The notes below the pieces were generated by a model. The model was not told the DNA's origin. It did no database searches and saw only the letters and a program-made list of their open reading frames with translations. Source: Methanosarcinales archaeon (lineage in GTDB: Archaea; Halobacteriota; Syntropharchaeia; Alkanophagales; Methanospirareceae). From it: a stretch of DNA of 9,796 bases. Shown piece after piece: positions 1 through 5,992 of the stretch. The stretch spans positions 1 to 9,796 of the forward strand of contig JAODGF010000012.1 in NCBI GenBank assembly GCA_025464645.1, written 5' to 3'. Position 1 is the stretch's first letter. Each line of letters starts with the position of its first letter. The translations under genes were made by a program, and so were the position numbers.

Positions 1-7
1 TTCTTCT

Positions 8-15
8 TCACCTCC
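8..15 (-). promoter_or_regulatory. Strong ribosome-binding site of a gene starting just left of the window
   Basis: On the minus strand the window ends with AGGAGGTGAAGAAGAA. GGAGGTGA is a near-perfect match to the 16S anti-Shine-Dalgarno partner. Seven bases remain between it and the window edge, so a start codon at or just beyond the edge would have normal spacing. The gene itself cannot be seen. Confidence 0.6.
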
Positions 16-170
16 TAAGCGGCGATTGTTCAGCACCCGCCCTGCGAAGTGCGGGCATTTCAATCACCACGATAATAGGTTCTGTGATGCCCTATATAGG
101 AATTGTCCTAAGACAATATGTAGAGAAAATAATCTATATTATCAATAAAAACTATATAGAGCAAAATTTT
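16..170 (-). promoter_or_regulatory. Putative promoter and structured leader of the off-window gene
   Basis: This stretch has no convincing ORF. Read on the minus strand it begins with an A/T-rich TATA-like box (CTATATAG, about 152-159). It then carries a perfect 6-bp stem with a 4-base loop (ATTGTC/GACAAT, 102-117), a 10-bp palindrome CCTATATAGG (91-100), and a GC-rich hairpin (CCCGC/GCGGG, 37-56) shortly before the ribosome site at 8-15. If the box is used, transcription would start near 125 and leave a leader of about 125 nt. The hairpins could be regulatory or incidental. I do not recognise a known riboswitch class. Confidence 0.35.
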
Positions 171-171
171 T

Positions 172-202
172 AACACAAGATTACACAGATTTCCACGAGA
201 AG
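172..202 (+). repeat. Dispersed intergenic repeat, copy 1 (single end)
   Basis: The 19 bases CACAAGATTACACAGATTT at 174-192 recur exactly at 6756-6774 in the same orientation, and similarity continues for about ten more bases on the right (TTCCACGAGA versus TTTCACCAGA). The motif has a loose 10-11-base internal period built on CAC-AGATT. No inverted partner is visible nearby, so this may be a solitary end or a decayed copy of the element at pstA/pstB. Confidence 0.6.
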
Positions 203-239
203 AAAATGAATTGTTGAGACAACGCATCAGAGGTTTAGT

Positions 240-771
240 TTATTTGCGGGGCATCCGCCCTTCCTTTTCCATCTCTCCTTCTTGATCCCATGTTATCATC
301 AGCAGATTTCCGTTAAAACGACTTCAGGGAATCCGCCAAATTCCATGTATTCCCGTAGATAATGCTTTATTCTCGCAGACGCATCTCTGCTCATGTATTT
401 CTCTGTTTTCAATCCTTTTGCCTTTGCATATTCTCTAAAACTGAATGGAAGCAGAAGATAGGAGAGTGTTCTTCCTCTGAGCTGTGTGGCGATCTCTTTG
501 CTCAGAAGTTTTGAGGATGACCCGGTGGGGAACATTCTGTACCTTTTCAGGTCATGAAGTTCTCTCATGATGATCTCCCAGTTCTTTACGTTCTGTATCT
601 CATCCAGGAAGAGAACCCCCGGCTCTTTTCCGTATATTTCGATGAAAGTTCTTATTATATCCCGCAACTCAGTGTATTTTATGCCGTAAAGTCTGGAGTC
701 TCGAAATTTAAGTAAATAAAATCGCGCATTTCTCTGGAAAGTTGAAATAACATATATAAATAGCTTCCCAT
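240..771 (-). pseudogene. Decayed AAA_14/DUF4143-family ATPase
   Basis: This is a broken member of the archaeal AAA ATPase family that has an AAA_14 core and a DUF4143-type C-terminus. The central part is clear: Walker B (VLFLDEIQNV), a sensor-like TGSSSKLLSKEIATQLRGRT stretch, the LPFSFREYAKAKG segment, then GGFPEVVLTE. Upstream, near 698-702, family-like sequence changes frame: RDFIYLNFE is read in one frame and continues as DSRLYG in another, as expected from loss of one base. Only a trace (GSYLYMLFQLSREM) stands where the region after Walker A should be, and no Walker A loop is found. Downstream, near 297-310, the reading passes from VVLTE straight to the family's C-terminal segment LLMITWDQEGEMEKEGRM in another frame, so about 150-200 residues are missing. 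An open frame of 180 codons with a TTG start (299-841) spans part of this, but its first ~45 codons do not resemble the family. A functional product is unlikely. Confidence 0.75.
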
Positions 772-847
772 GTTGCAAATCGAAAAATGTAAAATTAAAA
801 GAAAATGGTTGAAATGAAATCACCATAGAACGTGTTTGCAAAAAGGT

Positions 848-1099
848 TTACGTACAGTTCTCTATCCAAAAGAACTCATCCTCTATCTCCTCCCGTAAAG
901 TGGCAATGAGTTCCTGTTCATATTCAAGAAGCAAGGCATTGTCAACGATTTCATACCTGTGCAACAGATACTTTATACGTAACCAGAGGACATATTCCTG
1001 GAAGGGCAAAAGTGCCTCATTCGAAAATCCACCGCATATATACTTCTTTCTACCCGTATTCATTTTTATTTTCACTTGCTTCCCTTCCCAATTATCCAT
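848..1099 (-). CDS. Small unrecognised protein, 83 aa, coupled to the PHP gene
   Basis: I do not recognise a family. The start codon lies inside the end of the PHP gene (shared ATGGATAA, 8-base overlap), an arrangement typical of translationally coupled archaeal genes and the main reason to take this ORF seriously. The predicted product is soluble. It has a basic N-terminal third (KQVKIKMNTGRKKY), a central part rich in aromatic and leucine residues (YVLWLRIKYLLHRYEI), and a strongly acidic, probably helical C-terminus (EYEQELIATLREEIEDEFFW). No metal-binding or catalytic motif is apparent. It may be a real small accessory protein of the DUF47-PHP cluster, or the remnant of something longer, since the sequence just downstream is decayed. 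Confidence 0.45.
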   Translation of the reverse strand: MDNWEGKQVKIKMNTGRKKYICGGFSNEALLPFQEYVLWLRIKYLLHRYEIVDNALLLEYEQELIATLREEIEDEFFWIENCT

Positions 1100-2021
1100 T
1101 CATAGCAGAGCTGACTTCTTTCCATTTCTTGCGCCCCTTCCAGCGAATCCATCCTTCGCCTACTATACCACACACTAAAGGCAGAGGGGTTGCCATGAAC
1201 GCCATGCAAGCACCCATTGCGATAACCTTGTTGTAGCGGCGCATCTGATACACCCTTTCTAAAGGGTCATCGGATTTATCCCCCTCCCCTCTAAAGGATG
1301 CTATTAGCCTCTTACCGACTCCATGAGCAATCTCCACATTCCATAAAATCCAGTGTCGCAGAGGAGCGGGTCCGCCTCCGGGATTCGTCTCCCTCTGCTG
1401 GATTGCCCGGTACAAATCCCCAGCCGATTTCCCCGGGAATTCTGTATAAGCATCTCCCAGCATCTTTGGCGAGTGTGCATCGCTTCCTCCCGTGTGTGCC
1501 AAAGACGAACTTGCGTTCTTCTGTGCTAACCCGTTCACATATATGTCCCTGTGGGCGGCGTTCAACACCTCCACCCCGTCCAGACAAAACTCGTTAATCC
1601 TTGCTCCAAGGCTCGGACAGCGGTAGCTGAATGGATGTGGCGCCACAGCCAGACCATCCTGGTCATGGATAATCTCTATGGTTTCTGCTGCTGAAAGTCC
1701 CTTCGGAATACGTTCCTGTAAAAAAAGCCCCAGGACTTCGCCATCAGCCGTACTGACCTCTTCTCCTACTACAACCTCAATCTCTAATCCATTTTCACGC
1801 GCATATCGCTCCGCCCTCCAAGCTCCCTTTATTTCGTTGTGGTCAGTGATGCAGAGTACGTCTAACCCCTTCTTCATTGCTGTATCAACCATTGTTTCCG
1901 GCGGCGTGACTGACTCGGGATAGGGTATAAAGCCCACCTTGCTGAACCCGGAATAGTGAGTATGGGTATGTAAATCTGCTCGACCCAGGGATATGGAAAA
2001 CCCGCTAAAAACACCGGTCAT
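1092..2021 (-). CDS. PHP-domain phosphoesterase with a C-terminal membrane segment
   Basis: This is a predicted metal-dependent phosphoesterase of the PHP (polymerase and histidinol phosphatase) superfamily. Metal-site motifs appear in order: DLHTHTHYS (H18, H20, H22), ITDHNE (D60, H61), GEEVST (E87/E88), PHPFS (H129), VEVLNAAH (about 150-157) and SDAH (D181, H183). The set is complete, so the active site looks intact. After the domain comes a linker, then one hydrophobic stretch at about 266-287 followed by a basic tail (RWKGRKKWK), so the protein is probably membrane-tethered. The substrate is unknown; relatives of the YciV/TrpH type act on nucleotides or phosphorylated small molecules. The start overlaps the DUF47 gene by 17 bases and has no clear ribosome site of its own, which suggests coupling. 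At 309 aa it is slightly longer than a bare PHP domain because of the tail. Confidence 0.85.
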   Translation of the reverse strand: MTGVFSGFSISLGRADLHTHTHYSGFSKVGFIPYPESVTPPETMVDTAMKKGLDVLCITDHNEIKGAWRAERYARENGLEIEVVVGEEVSTADGEVLGLFLQERIPKGLSAAETIEIIHDQDGLAVAPHPFSYRCPSLGARINEFCLDGVEVLNAAHRDIYVNGLAQKNASSSLAHTGGSDAHSPKMLGDAYTEFPGKSAGDLYRAIQQRETNPGGGPAPLRHWILWNVEIAHGVGKRLIASFRGEGDKSDDPLERVYQMRRYNKVIAMGACMAFMATPLPLVCGIVGEGWIRWKGRKKWKEVSSAMNG

Positions 2022-2688
2022 AGTAAAAGAAGAGTTTCTTTACCCTGAAAGTATCCAGAACATTCGCCACATCTTCGCATTGGTCCATTGTATCCTCTAA
2101 GATGTCAACTATCTCTTTAAGCACCACTCTTTCGAGGAACTCATCAGGTTCTTTTATAGGTGTAGTCATCAGTATTCGCAGCCATTTCCGGTTTATTTTG
2201 TCTGCTTCGTTTTCTAATTCGTTTATCCTTATGCAGCATGCTTCTAAAGTTTCTTCCTCGGTACTCAGATTTCTCAAGCAACCTACAGCCCTGCTGATTT
2301 CCCGCGAAGCCTCCAGGACAACTGTGGAAAATTCGCCCACCGGTTCTGGAAGCGTTGAGGGCTGTCTGTGAGTAAATGTCAGTCTATTCACCGCTTTTTC
2401 AACGCCGTCCACCACGTTATCGAGATTATGCGCGAAATAACGTATATCCTCCTTCTCTTCTCCCTCTCGGCTGTGGTCGTAAATCAGTTCCTGTATGATT
2501 TGATGAACAACCAAATCAGCTTCGTCTTCCAGCGTATTAAGCTCCTGACTGATTTGCGAAAGTGTTGAGTAATTGGCTTTCAATTCCTCCAGTAGCTCTG
2601 CGGCTTCCACCGCCTTCCCCGCAAGGTTCTCGAAAAGACTGAAGTATTTCTTCTCCCTCAGTAAAGATATGTTCTTTTCATATATCAT
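2005..2688 (-). CDS. DUF47 family (PhoU-like) protein
   Basis: This all-helical protein belongs to DUF47, which shares the PhoU fold and often accompanies low-affinity (Pit-type) phosphate transporters. Two similar helical repeats are visible: LEDEADLVVHQI followed by NLDNVVDGVEKAV (about 53-100), and LENEADKINRK followed by EIVDILEDTMDQCEDVANVLDTF (about 158-214). The acidic ExxD/E-type metal-binding pattern is present in both. I chose the ATG at 2688, giving 227 aa. A GTG four codons upstream (2700) is open, but it lies inside the ribosome site GAGGTGA, which is spaced about 8 bases from the ATG. A TATA-like box lies about 50 bases upstream. No Pit transporter is in the window; instead the gene overlaps a PHP phosphoesterase, which suggests a phosphate- or phosphoester-related role. 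Confidence 0.85.
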   Translation of the reverse strand: MIYEKNISLLREKKYFSLFENLAGKAVEAAELLEELKANYSTLSQISQELNTLEDEADLVVHQIIQELIYDHSREGEEKEDIRYFAHNLDNVVDGVEKAVNRLTFTHRQPSTLPEPVGEFSTVVLEASREISRAVGCLRNLSTEEETLEACCIRINELENEADKINRKWLRILMTTPIKEPDEFLERVVLKEIVDILEDTMDQCEDVANVLDTFRVKKLFFYYDRCF

Positions 2689-2735
2689 CTGCTGTCTCAC
2701 CTCTATTTTTGTGTTTTGCTAAGGTGCATAAAAAG

Positions 2736-2748
2736 ATTATATATATAC
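2736..2748 (-). promoter_or_regulatory. TATA-like promoter of the DUF47-PHP cluster
   Basis: The alternating A/T run reads GTATATATATAAT on the minus strand, 48-60 bases before the chosen DUF47 start. An archaeal promoter here would start transcription near 2712-2717 and leave a short leader that includes the ribosome site at 2697-2703. No other box is as well placed. Confidence 0.55.
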
Positions 2749-2770
2749 TTTACTATTTCTATAAATATGA

Positions 2771-2820
2771 AAAATATATGTACTTGATTTTGAAATAAAT
2801 AACAAATCAAAATATATGTA
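2771..2820 (+). promoter_or_regulatory. Paired 12-bp direct repeats: promoter/operator region of the TIM-barrel gene
   Basis: AAAATATATGTA occurs exactly at 2771-2782 and 2809-2820, 38 bases apart, just upstream of the TIM-barrel gene. Either could act as a TATA box. The first would give a transcript starting near 2800 with a short leader. The second would start transcription near 2840, almost on the internal ATG at 2843, making a leaderless message. Two identical copies could instead be binding sites for a regulator, or chance in AT-rich DNA. Confidence 0.4.
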
Positions 2821-2824
2821 GAAA

Positions 2825-3715
2825 ATGGGGGATAAAGGAAAGATGAAAGTAGGTGTGAATTCTCGGCTGGTGCGCGAAATATCAAGGGGACCTTTGAGCC
2901 TCTCTTATCTGGACGTGGAACTCGTGGAGTTGGGCTTCGGTGATATTGCCTTGCTGGACCACTCGCTCGAGATAAATCATGCGATGCTGTGGGCACTTGA
3001 TTCGTTCGACGTTGCATTCTCATTACATGCACCCACGTCAGACGAAAAGGAGCCGAATCTGAGGGTTGACCTCGGCAAAATGCTTCGCCACAATTTCATA
3101 GTTATGGAGCGAGTTTTCGAGATCGCTTCGCTCTTAGACGTTTCGCATGTCGTCATTCACGGCGGGGACATCGCCACGGAGAACGGAGCCAAGTTCGCAG
3201 GCGTTTCCTACCGCAAAGCGTTCGTGAACACCGTCAGAAACCTCAAAGTGCTCGGGGCTTTAGCGCAAGATTATTCGGTGGTGCTGTGCCTCGAAAATCT
3301 CGATGACAATAGAGTGGGGAGTTTGCCTGTTGAGCTTCTTGCTCTTCTTCACGCTGCGGATGCGGATATTTACGTGACGTTCGACATCGGGCACGCATTC
3401 ATCATCGCAGAACGCTATGGTATCTCGCTTAGTGATTTTTTCGATGTGTTGCATCCGTTCATAAAACACGTACATCTACATGACAATGATGGCATCTCTG
3501 ACCTGCACTTGCCACCCGGAGAGGGGAAGATAGATGCGGGAAGCGTGCTAAAGGACATCTGGGATATTCAGCCCGAAAACGTGGTTCTCGAGATAAGAAG
3601 ATTTGTCGAGCCTGGGAATGTAAAGGAGATTATACGGGCGGTGAGAGGCGATTTTCACTCGTGGGAGGTGCTTCATGAATATGGGCAAGAATGTAAAATT
3701 GTCAATCTTGGGTAG
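2825..3715 (+). CDS. Xylose-isomerase-like TIM-barrel protein (sugar-phosphate isomerase/epimerase or AP-endonuclease-2 family)
   Basis: The full-length (296 aa) TIM barrel carries the metal-site pattern of the AP endonuclease 2 / sugar isomerase superfamily: SLHAP (H68), VVIHGGD (H112), LCLEN (E157), TFDIGH (D187, H190), HVHLHDND (H217, H219, D220), DLHLPPGEG (H228, E233) and VVLEIRR (E256). It probably binds a divalent metal and isomerises or epimerises a sugar or sugar phosphate; an endonuclease IV-like role is less likely but not excluded. ATG 2825 has no ribosome site. ATG 2843 (M7) follows AAAGGAAAG closely and could also start a leaderless message, giving 290 aa. The 3' end overlaps the next gene by 41 bases, so the two are co-transcribed. 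The partner looks like a nucleotide-sugar dehydrogenase, which fits a carbohydrate or surface-polysaccharide pathway, though the substrate cannot be told. Confidence 0.8.
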   Translation: MGDKGKMKVGVNSRLVREISRGPLSLSYLDVELVELGFGDIALLDHSLEINHAMLWALDSFDVAFSLHAPTSDEKEPNLRVDLGKMLRHNFIVMERVFEIASLLDVSHVVIHGGDIATENGAKFAGVSYRKAFVNTVRNLKVLGALAQDYSVVLCLENLDDNRVGSLPVELLALLHAADADIYVTFDIGHAFIIAERYGISLSDFFDVLHPFIKHVHLHDNDGISDLHLPPGEGKIDAGSVLKDIWDIQPENVVLEIRRFVEPGNVKEIIRAVRGDFHSWEVLHEYGQECKIVNLG

Positions 3716-4301
3716 CGGTCTGGGAGGAAAAGCAGTAGGCAAGGTATTTGCGAGATATGGGTTTGAGGTGATATTCCACGACAAGAACCAAGCGGTGTTA
3801 GAAGCACTTGCTTCTGAGGGCTACAAAGTTTCTTCTGACCTTGAAGGAGCGGTGAGACGCAGTAATATCTCGTTTATTTGTGTGCCTCCTACGGCAATAA
3901 CCGGGGAATTCGACTCTTCGGAGGTGGAAGAAGTTTATTCAAGAATAATAGGCATTAGCAAGGGGGACTACCACTTAATCGTGTTCAAGAGCATGGTATC
4001 GCCAAAATTCGTGGAGTATCTACTTGCAAGATACACGTATGGGGATAACTCAAATTACGGGATTTGCTTGAATCCTGAATTTATCGGGAGCGAGTCCGAA
4101 GAGGACTTCGAGAAGCAGCCCGTAGTAATAGGTGGATTTGATGAGAAGGCTTCACAGACTTTAAAATCGTTATACGAGGAGTTAGAGCAACGCTCTTTCA
4201 TAAATTTCGGAATATTCGTTACAAACTCCTTGGTTGCCGTGGCTGACAGTAAAATCTATTGTGCCTATCCACATCCTTCTCCAAATAGCTGTATTAGATG
4301 A
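3675..4301 (+). pseudogene. Truncated UDP-glucose/GDP-mannose dehydrogenase-like gene (NAD-binding domain only)
   Basis: The 208 codons start well, with ribosome site GGGAGGTG five bases before the ATG. They encode a Rossmann domain: LSILGSGLGGKAVGKVFARYG (11-31, glycine-rich loop), acidic residue in FHDKN, SFICVPPTA (about 70), IVFKSMVSPKFVEYLL, and the family marker LNPEFIGSESEEDF followed by PVVIGG. This matches the N-terminal third to half of nucleotide-sugar 6-dehydrogenases. Those proteins usually exceed 400 residues and continue with a central dimer helix and a C-terminal domain carrying the catalytic cysteine; both are absent. The last ~35 residues no longer resemble the family, and the frame stops 30 bases before the convergent phosphate operon. 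A deletion at the 3' side is likely. A short stand-alone NAD-binding protein is possible but less likely. Confidence 0.65.
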
Positions 4302-4331
4302 TTTCTTTTACACAGGAAGAGTGGGATCACC

Positions 4332-5318
4332 CTATAATTGGTGTAAATCAATTGCAAGTTCCGCAATGTTCTCCGCATAGTCCCCTATCCTGCTGATACT
4401 GTCGGTAATGATTCCAAGGGGTAGTGCATTTGGTGTGGCAATCGTCATTCGATTGAGTTCCGATAGCTTCTCCTTTAGCCTCGCATTATTGCTCAATACC
4501 CTGCTCGCAAGTTTTGTATCCGTGCTTCGGAGTGAAACGACGCTTTTCTCGATACTGTCCAGCGAATCCTTCCCTACCTCCACGAGCCTGCCCGTAATAT
4601 CTCTCGGCACATCCTTATTAAAGTCAATAGAACGGAGCGTATTGGCAATCTTTACCGTATGGTCGCCGATTCTTTCTATATTATCCGCCGCAAGGCGATA
4701 ATGAAAAGCTTCAACGAGGTCTAACTGGTCTTCTCTCGAGACCCATCCCGCTTTTAATCGCCTGATAAATTGCTTCAAGATCAGTAAGTAAACCCTATCC
4801 ACCTCTTCATCCCCTGCGACAATTTCACTCAGCATCTCCTCCTCTATTCTCATTTCAAAAAACTCTATCAGGTCCTTAAGCATTCCAGATACGAGTGCAT
4901 ACATCCGTTTAAGCCCTTTTTCAATCGTAAATTCACCGGGGTTCAGGATGTCGTAGATTACTATTTTATTTCTTGTTTCTTCTACTATCTCACTACCGAT
5001 GAGATTTTTGCATAGCTCTTTTACCTCCTTCCCTATCTCCTGTGGTATCAAACTCGCATGAAGCTCTATGAACTGGTGTCCCATCACATAAGCACCTATA
5101 ATATCCATTTTGAGCTCATTCATATCACCATCAATTTTCAATCTCTTTCGGCTGATATACGGCTGAGTCATAGTCGGTGTGAGCAGCAATGTTCCATCAT
5201 CGCGATAAGTGATCGACACCAGTGAGCCGGGCTGCAGTCCGACATCAACCGCCCATTTCTTTGGTAACGTAATCATATACGTGGATTTCCCGGTTATCTG
5301 AACCTTTCTTGCTTCCAT
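4332..5318 (-). CDS. AbrB-PhoU fusion: probable phosphate-responsive regulator
   Basis: The 328-aa protein has two parts. Residues 1-47 form a SpoVT/AbrB-type swapped-hairpin DNA-binding domain (RKVQITGKSTYMITLPKKWA, then GSLVSITYRDDGTLLLTP). Residues about 65-328 form a PhoU-type helical bundle with both metal/phosphate-signalling motifs, NIERIGDHTVKIA (213-225) and SISRIGDYAENIA (307-319). PhoU proteins connect Pst transport to gene control; an AbrB head would let this one bind DNA directly, so it is a plausible regulator of the operon (inference). I chose ATG 5318 because family members begin close to RKVQ-TG. GTG 5333 sits nearer the ribosome-site-like GGGGTGA and would add five residues. 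The open frame runs back to 5408, but that part overlaps phoU and looks spurious. The gene follows phoU by 16 bases. Confidence 0.85.
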   Translation of the reverse strand: MEARKVQITGKSTYMITLPKKWAVDVGLQPGSLVSITYRDDGTLLLTPTMTQPYISRKRLKIDGDMNELKMDIIGAYVMGHQFIELHASLIPQEIGKEVKELCKNLIGSEIVEETRNKIVIYDILNPGEFTIEKGLKRMYALVSGMLKDLIEFFEMRIEEEMLSEIVAGDEEVDRVYLLILKQFIRRLKAGWVSREDQLDLVEAFHYRLAADNIERIGDHTVKIANTLRSIDFNKDVPRDITGRLVEVGKDSLDSIEKSVVSLRSTDTKLASRVLSNNARLKEKLSELNRMTIATPNALPLGIITDSISRIGDYAENIAELAIDLHQL

Positions 5319-5334
5319 TTTTTCTACTTTCACC

Positions 5335-5991
5335 TCACCCCAACTTCCTCTTCTCCCCGGTAACCATATATATAATCCGGGAAGCGATATTGCACGCATG
5401 GTCGCCAATTCGCTCTAAATGGAGTGCTACGAAGAGCAGATGACCTGCATTTGCTATGCCCCGTGGTCTCTCTATCGTTATCGTTATCAATTCTCGTCTG
5501 ACCTGGTCAAATAGCGCATCTATAACATCATCCCGTTCAGAGAAATCCTCCAGTATTTTTATATCTTGTGAGGAGAACGCCTTAAGGCAATCAGCAATCA
5601 TGCCCTGCGCAATCTCTGACATCCTCGGTATATCAATCAGCGGCTTCACATGTGGTTCATGCCCTATCCTCCTGACAATCTCCGCAATGTCGCCTGCGAG
5701 GTCGCTTATCCTGTCGAAATCCGTGATTATCTTCATACACGTTCCTATTGTCCTGAGGTCAACTGCCATAGGCTGCTGCAATGCTAACAGTTTCATACAC
5801 CTGTTCTCTATATCAAATTCCAAGTCGTCTATTATTGCGTTTTCTTTTAGTATCTTCGATGCCAATTCAGTATCGCGCTGAACAAGAGCTGTGATGGCAT
5901 TTTTCGCGGATTCCTTCGCCAGTTCGCCCATTCTCAGCACTTCCTCTTTGAGCTTTTCCAAATCCTCTATGTATTCTTTTCGCACTGCCAT
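5335..5991 (-). CDS. phoU: Phosphate transport accessory/regulatory protein PhoU
   Basis: This 218-aa standard two-repeat PhoU is a cytoplasmic helical protein that modulates PstSCAB and phosphate signalling. The paired motifs DFDRISDLAGDIAE (91-104) and HLERIGDHACNIA (191-203) carry the acidic and Asp/His residues that bind metal clusters. Length matches the family. The start is ATG 5991: ribosome site GGGAGGT lies nine bases upstream, inside the end of pstB, and the gap to the pstB stop is one base. An open frame extends to 6069, but that part overlaps pstB in another frame. Its order after pstB is the classical pst arrangement. A second PhoU, fused to AbrB, follows, so this copy may be the transport modulator and the other the transcriptional arm (inference). 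Confidence 0.93.
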   Translation of the reverse strand: MAVRKEYIEDLEKLKEEVLRMGELAKESAKNAITALVQRDTELASKILKENAIIDDLEFDIENRCMKLLALQQPMAVDLRTIGTCMKIITDFDRISDLAGDIAEIVRRIGHEPHVKPLIDIPRMSEIAQGMIADCLKAFSSQDIKILEDFSERDDVIDALFDQVRRELITITIERPRGIANAGHLLFVALHLERIGDHACNIASRIIYMVTGEKRKLG

Positions 5992-5992
5992 T

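Noticed and set aside
299..841. A 180-codon open frame that could be called an intact ATPase gene
   Set aside because: It starts with TTG, its first ~45 residues are unlike the family, it lacks Walker A and it ends inside a conserved domain. Family pieces continue in other frames, so it is treated as a pseudogene.
1298..1597. Open frames on both strands antisense to or overlapping the PHP gene
   Set aside because: They are shadows of a gene with complete metal-binding motifs. No ribosome site or family resemblance was seen.
4307..4347. Inverted repeat TTTACAC/GTGTAAA as a bidirectional terminator between the convergent genes
   Set aside because: The stem is only 7 bp with a 27-base loop, part of it lies inside the AbrB-PhoU coding end, and only a weak pyrimidine run (ATTTCTTTTA, 4301-4310) accompanies it.
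5319..5408. Longer N-terminus for the AbrB-PhoU protein
   Set aside because: The extra 30 codons overlap the end of phoU in another frame, and family proteins begin at about RKVQ-TG. A ribosome-site-like sequence lies at 5331-5342.
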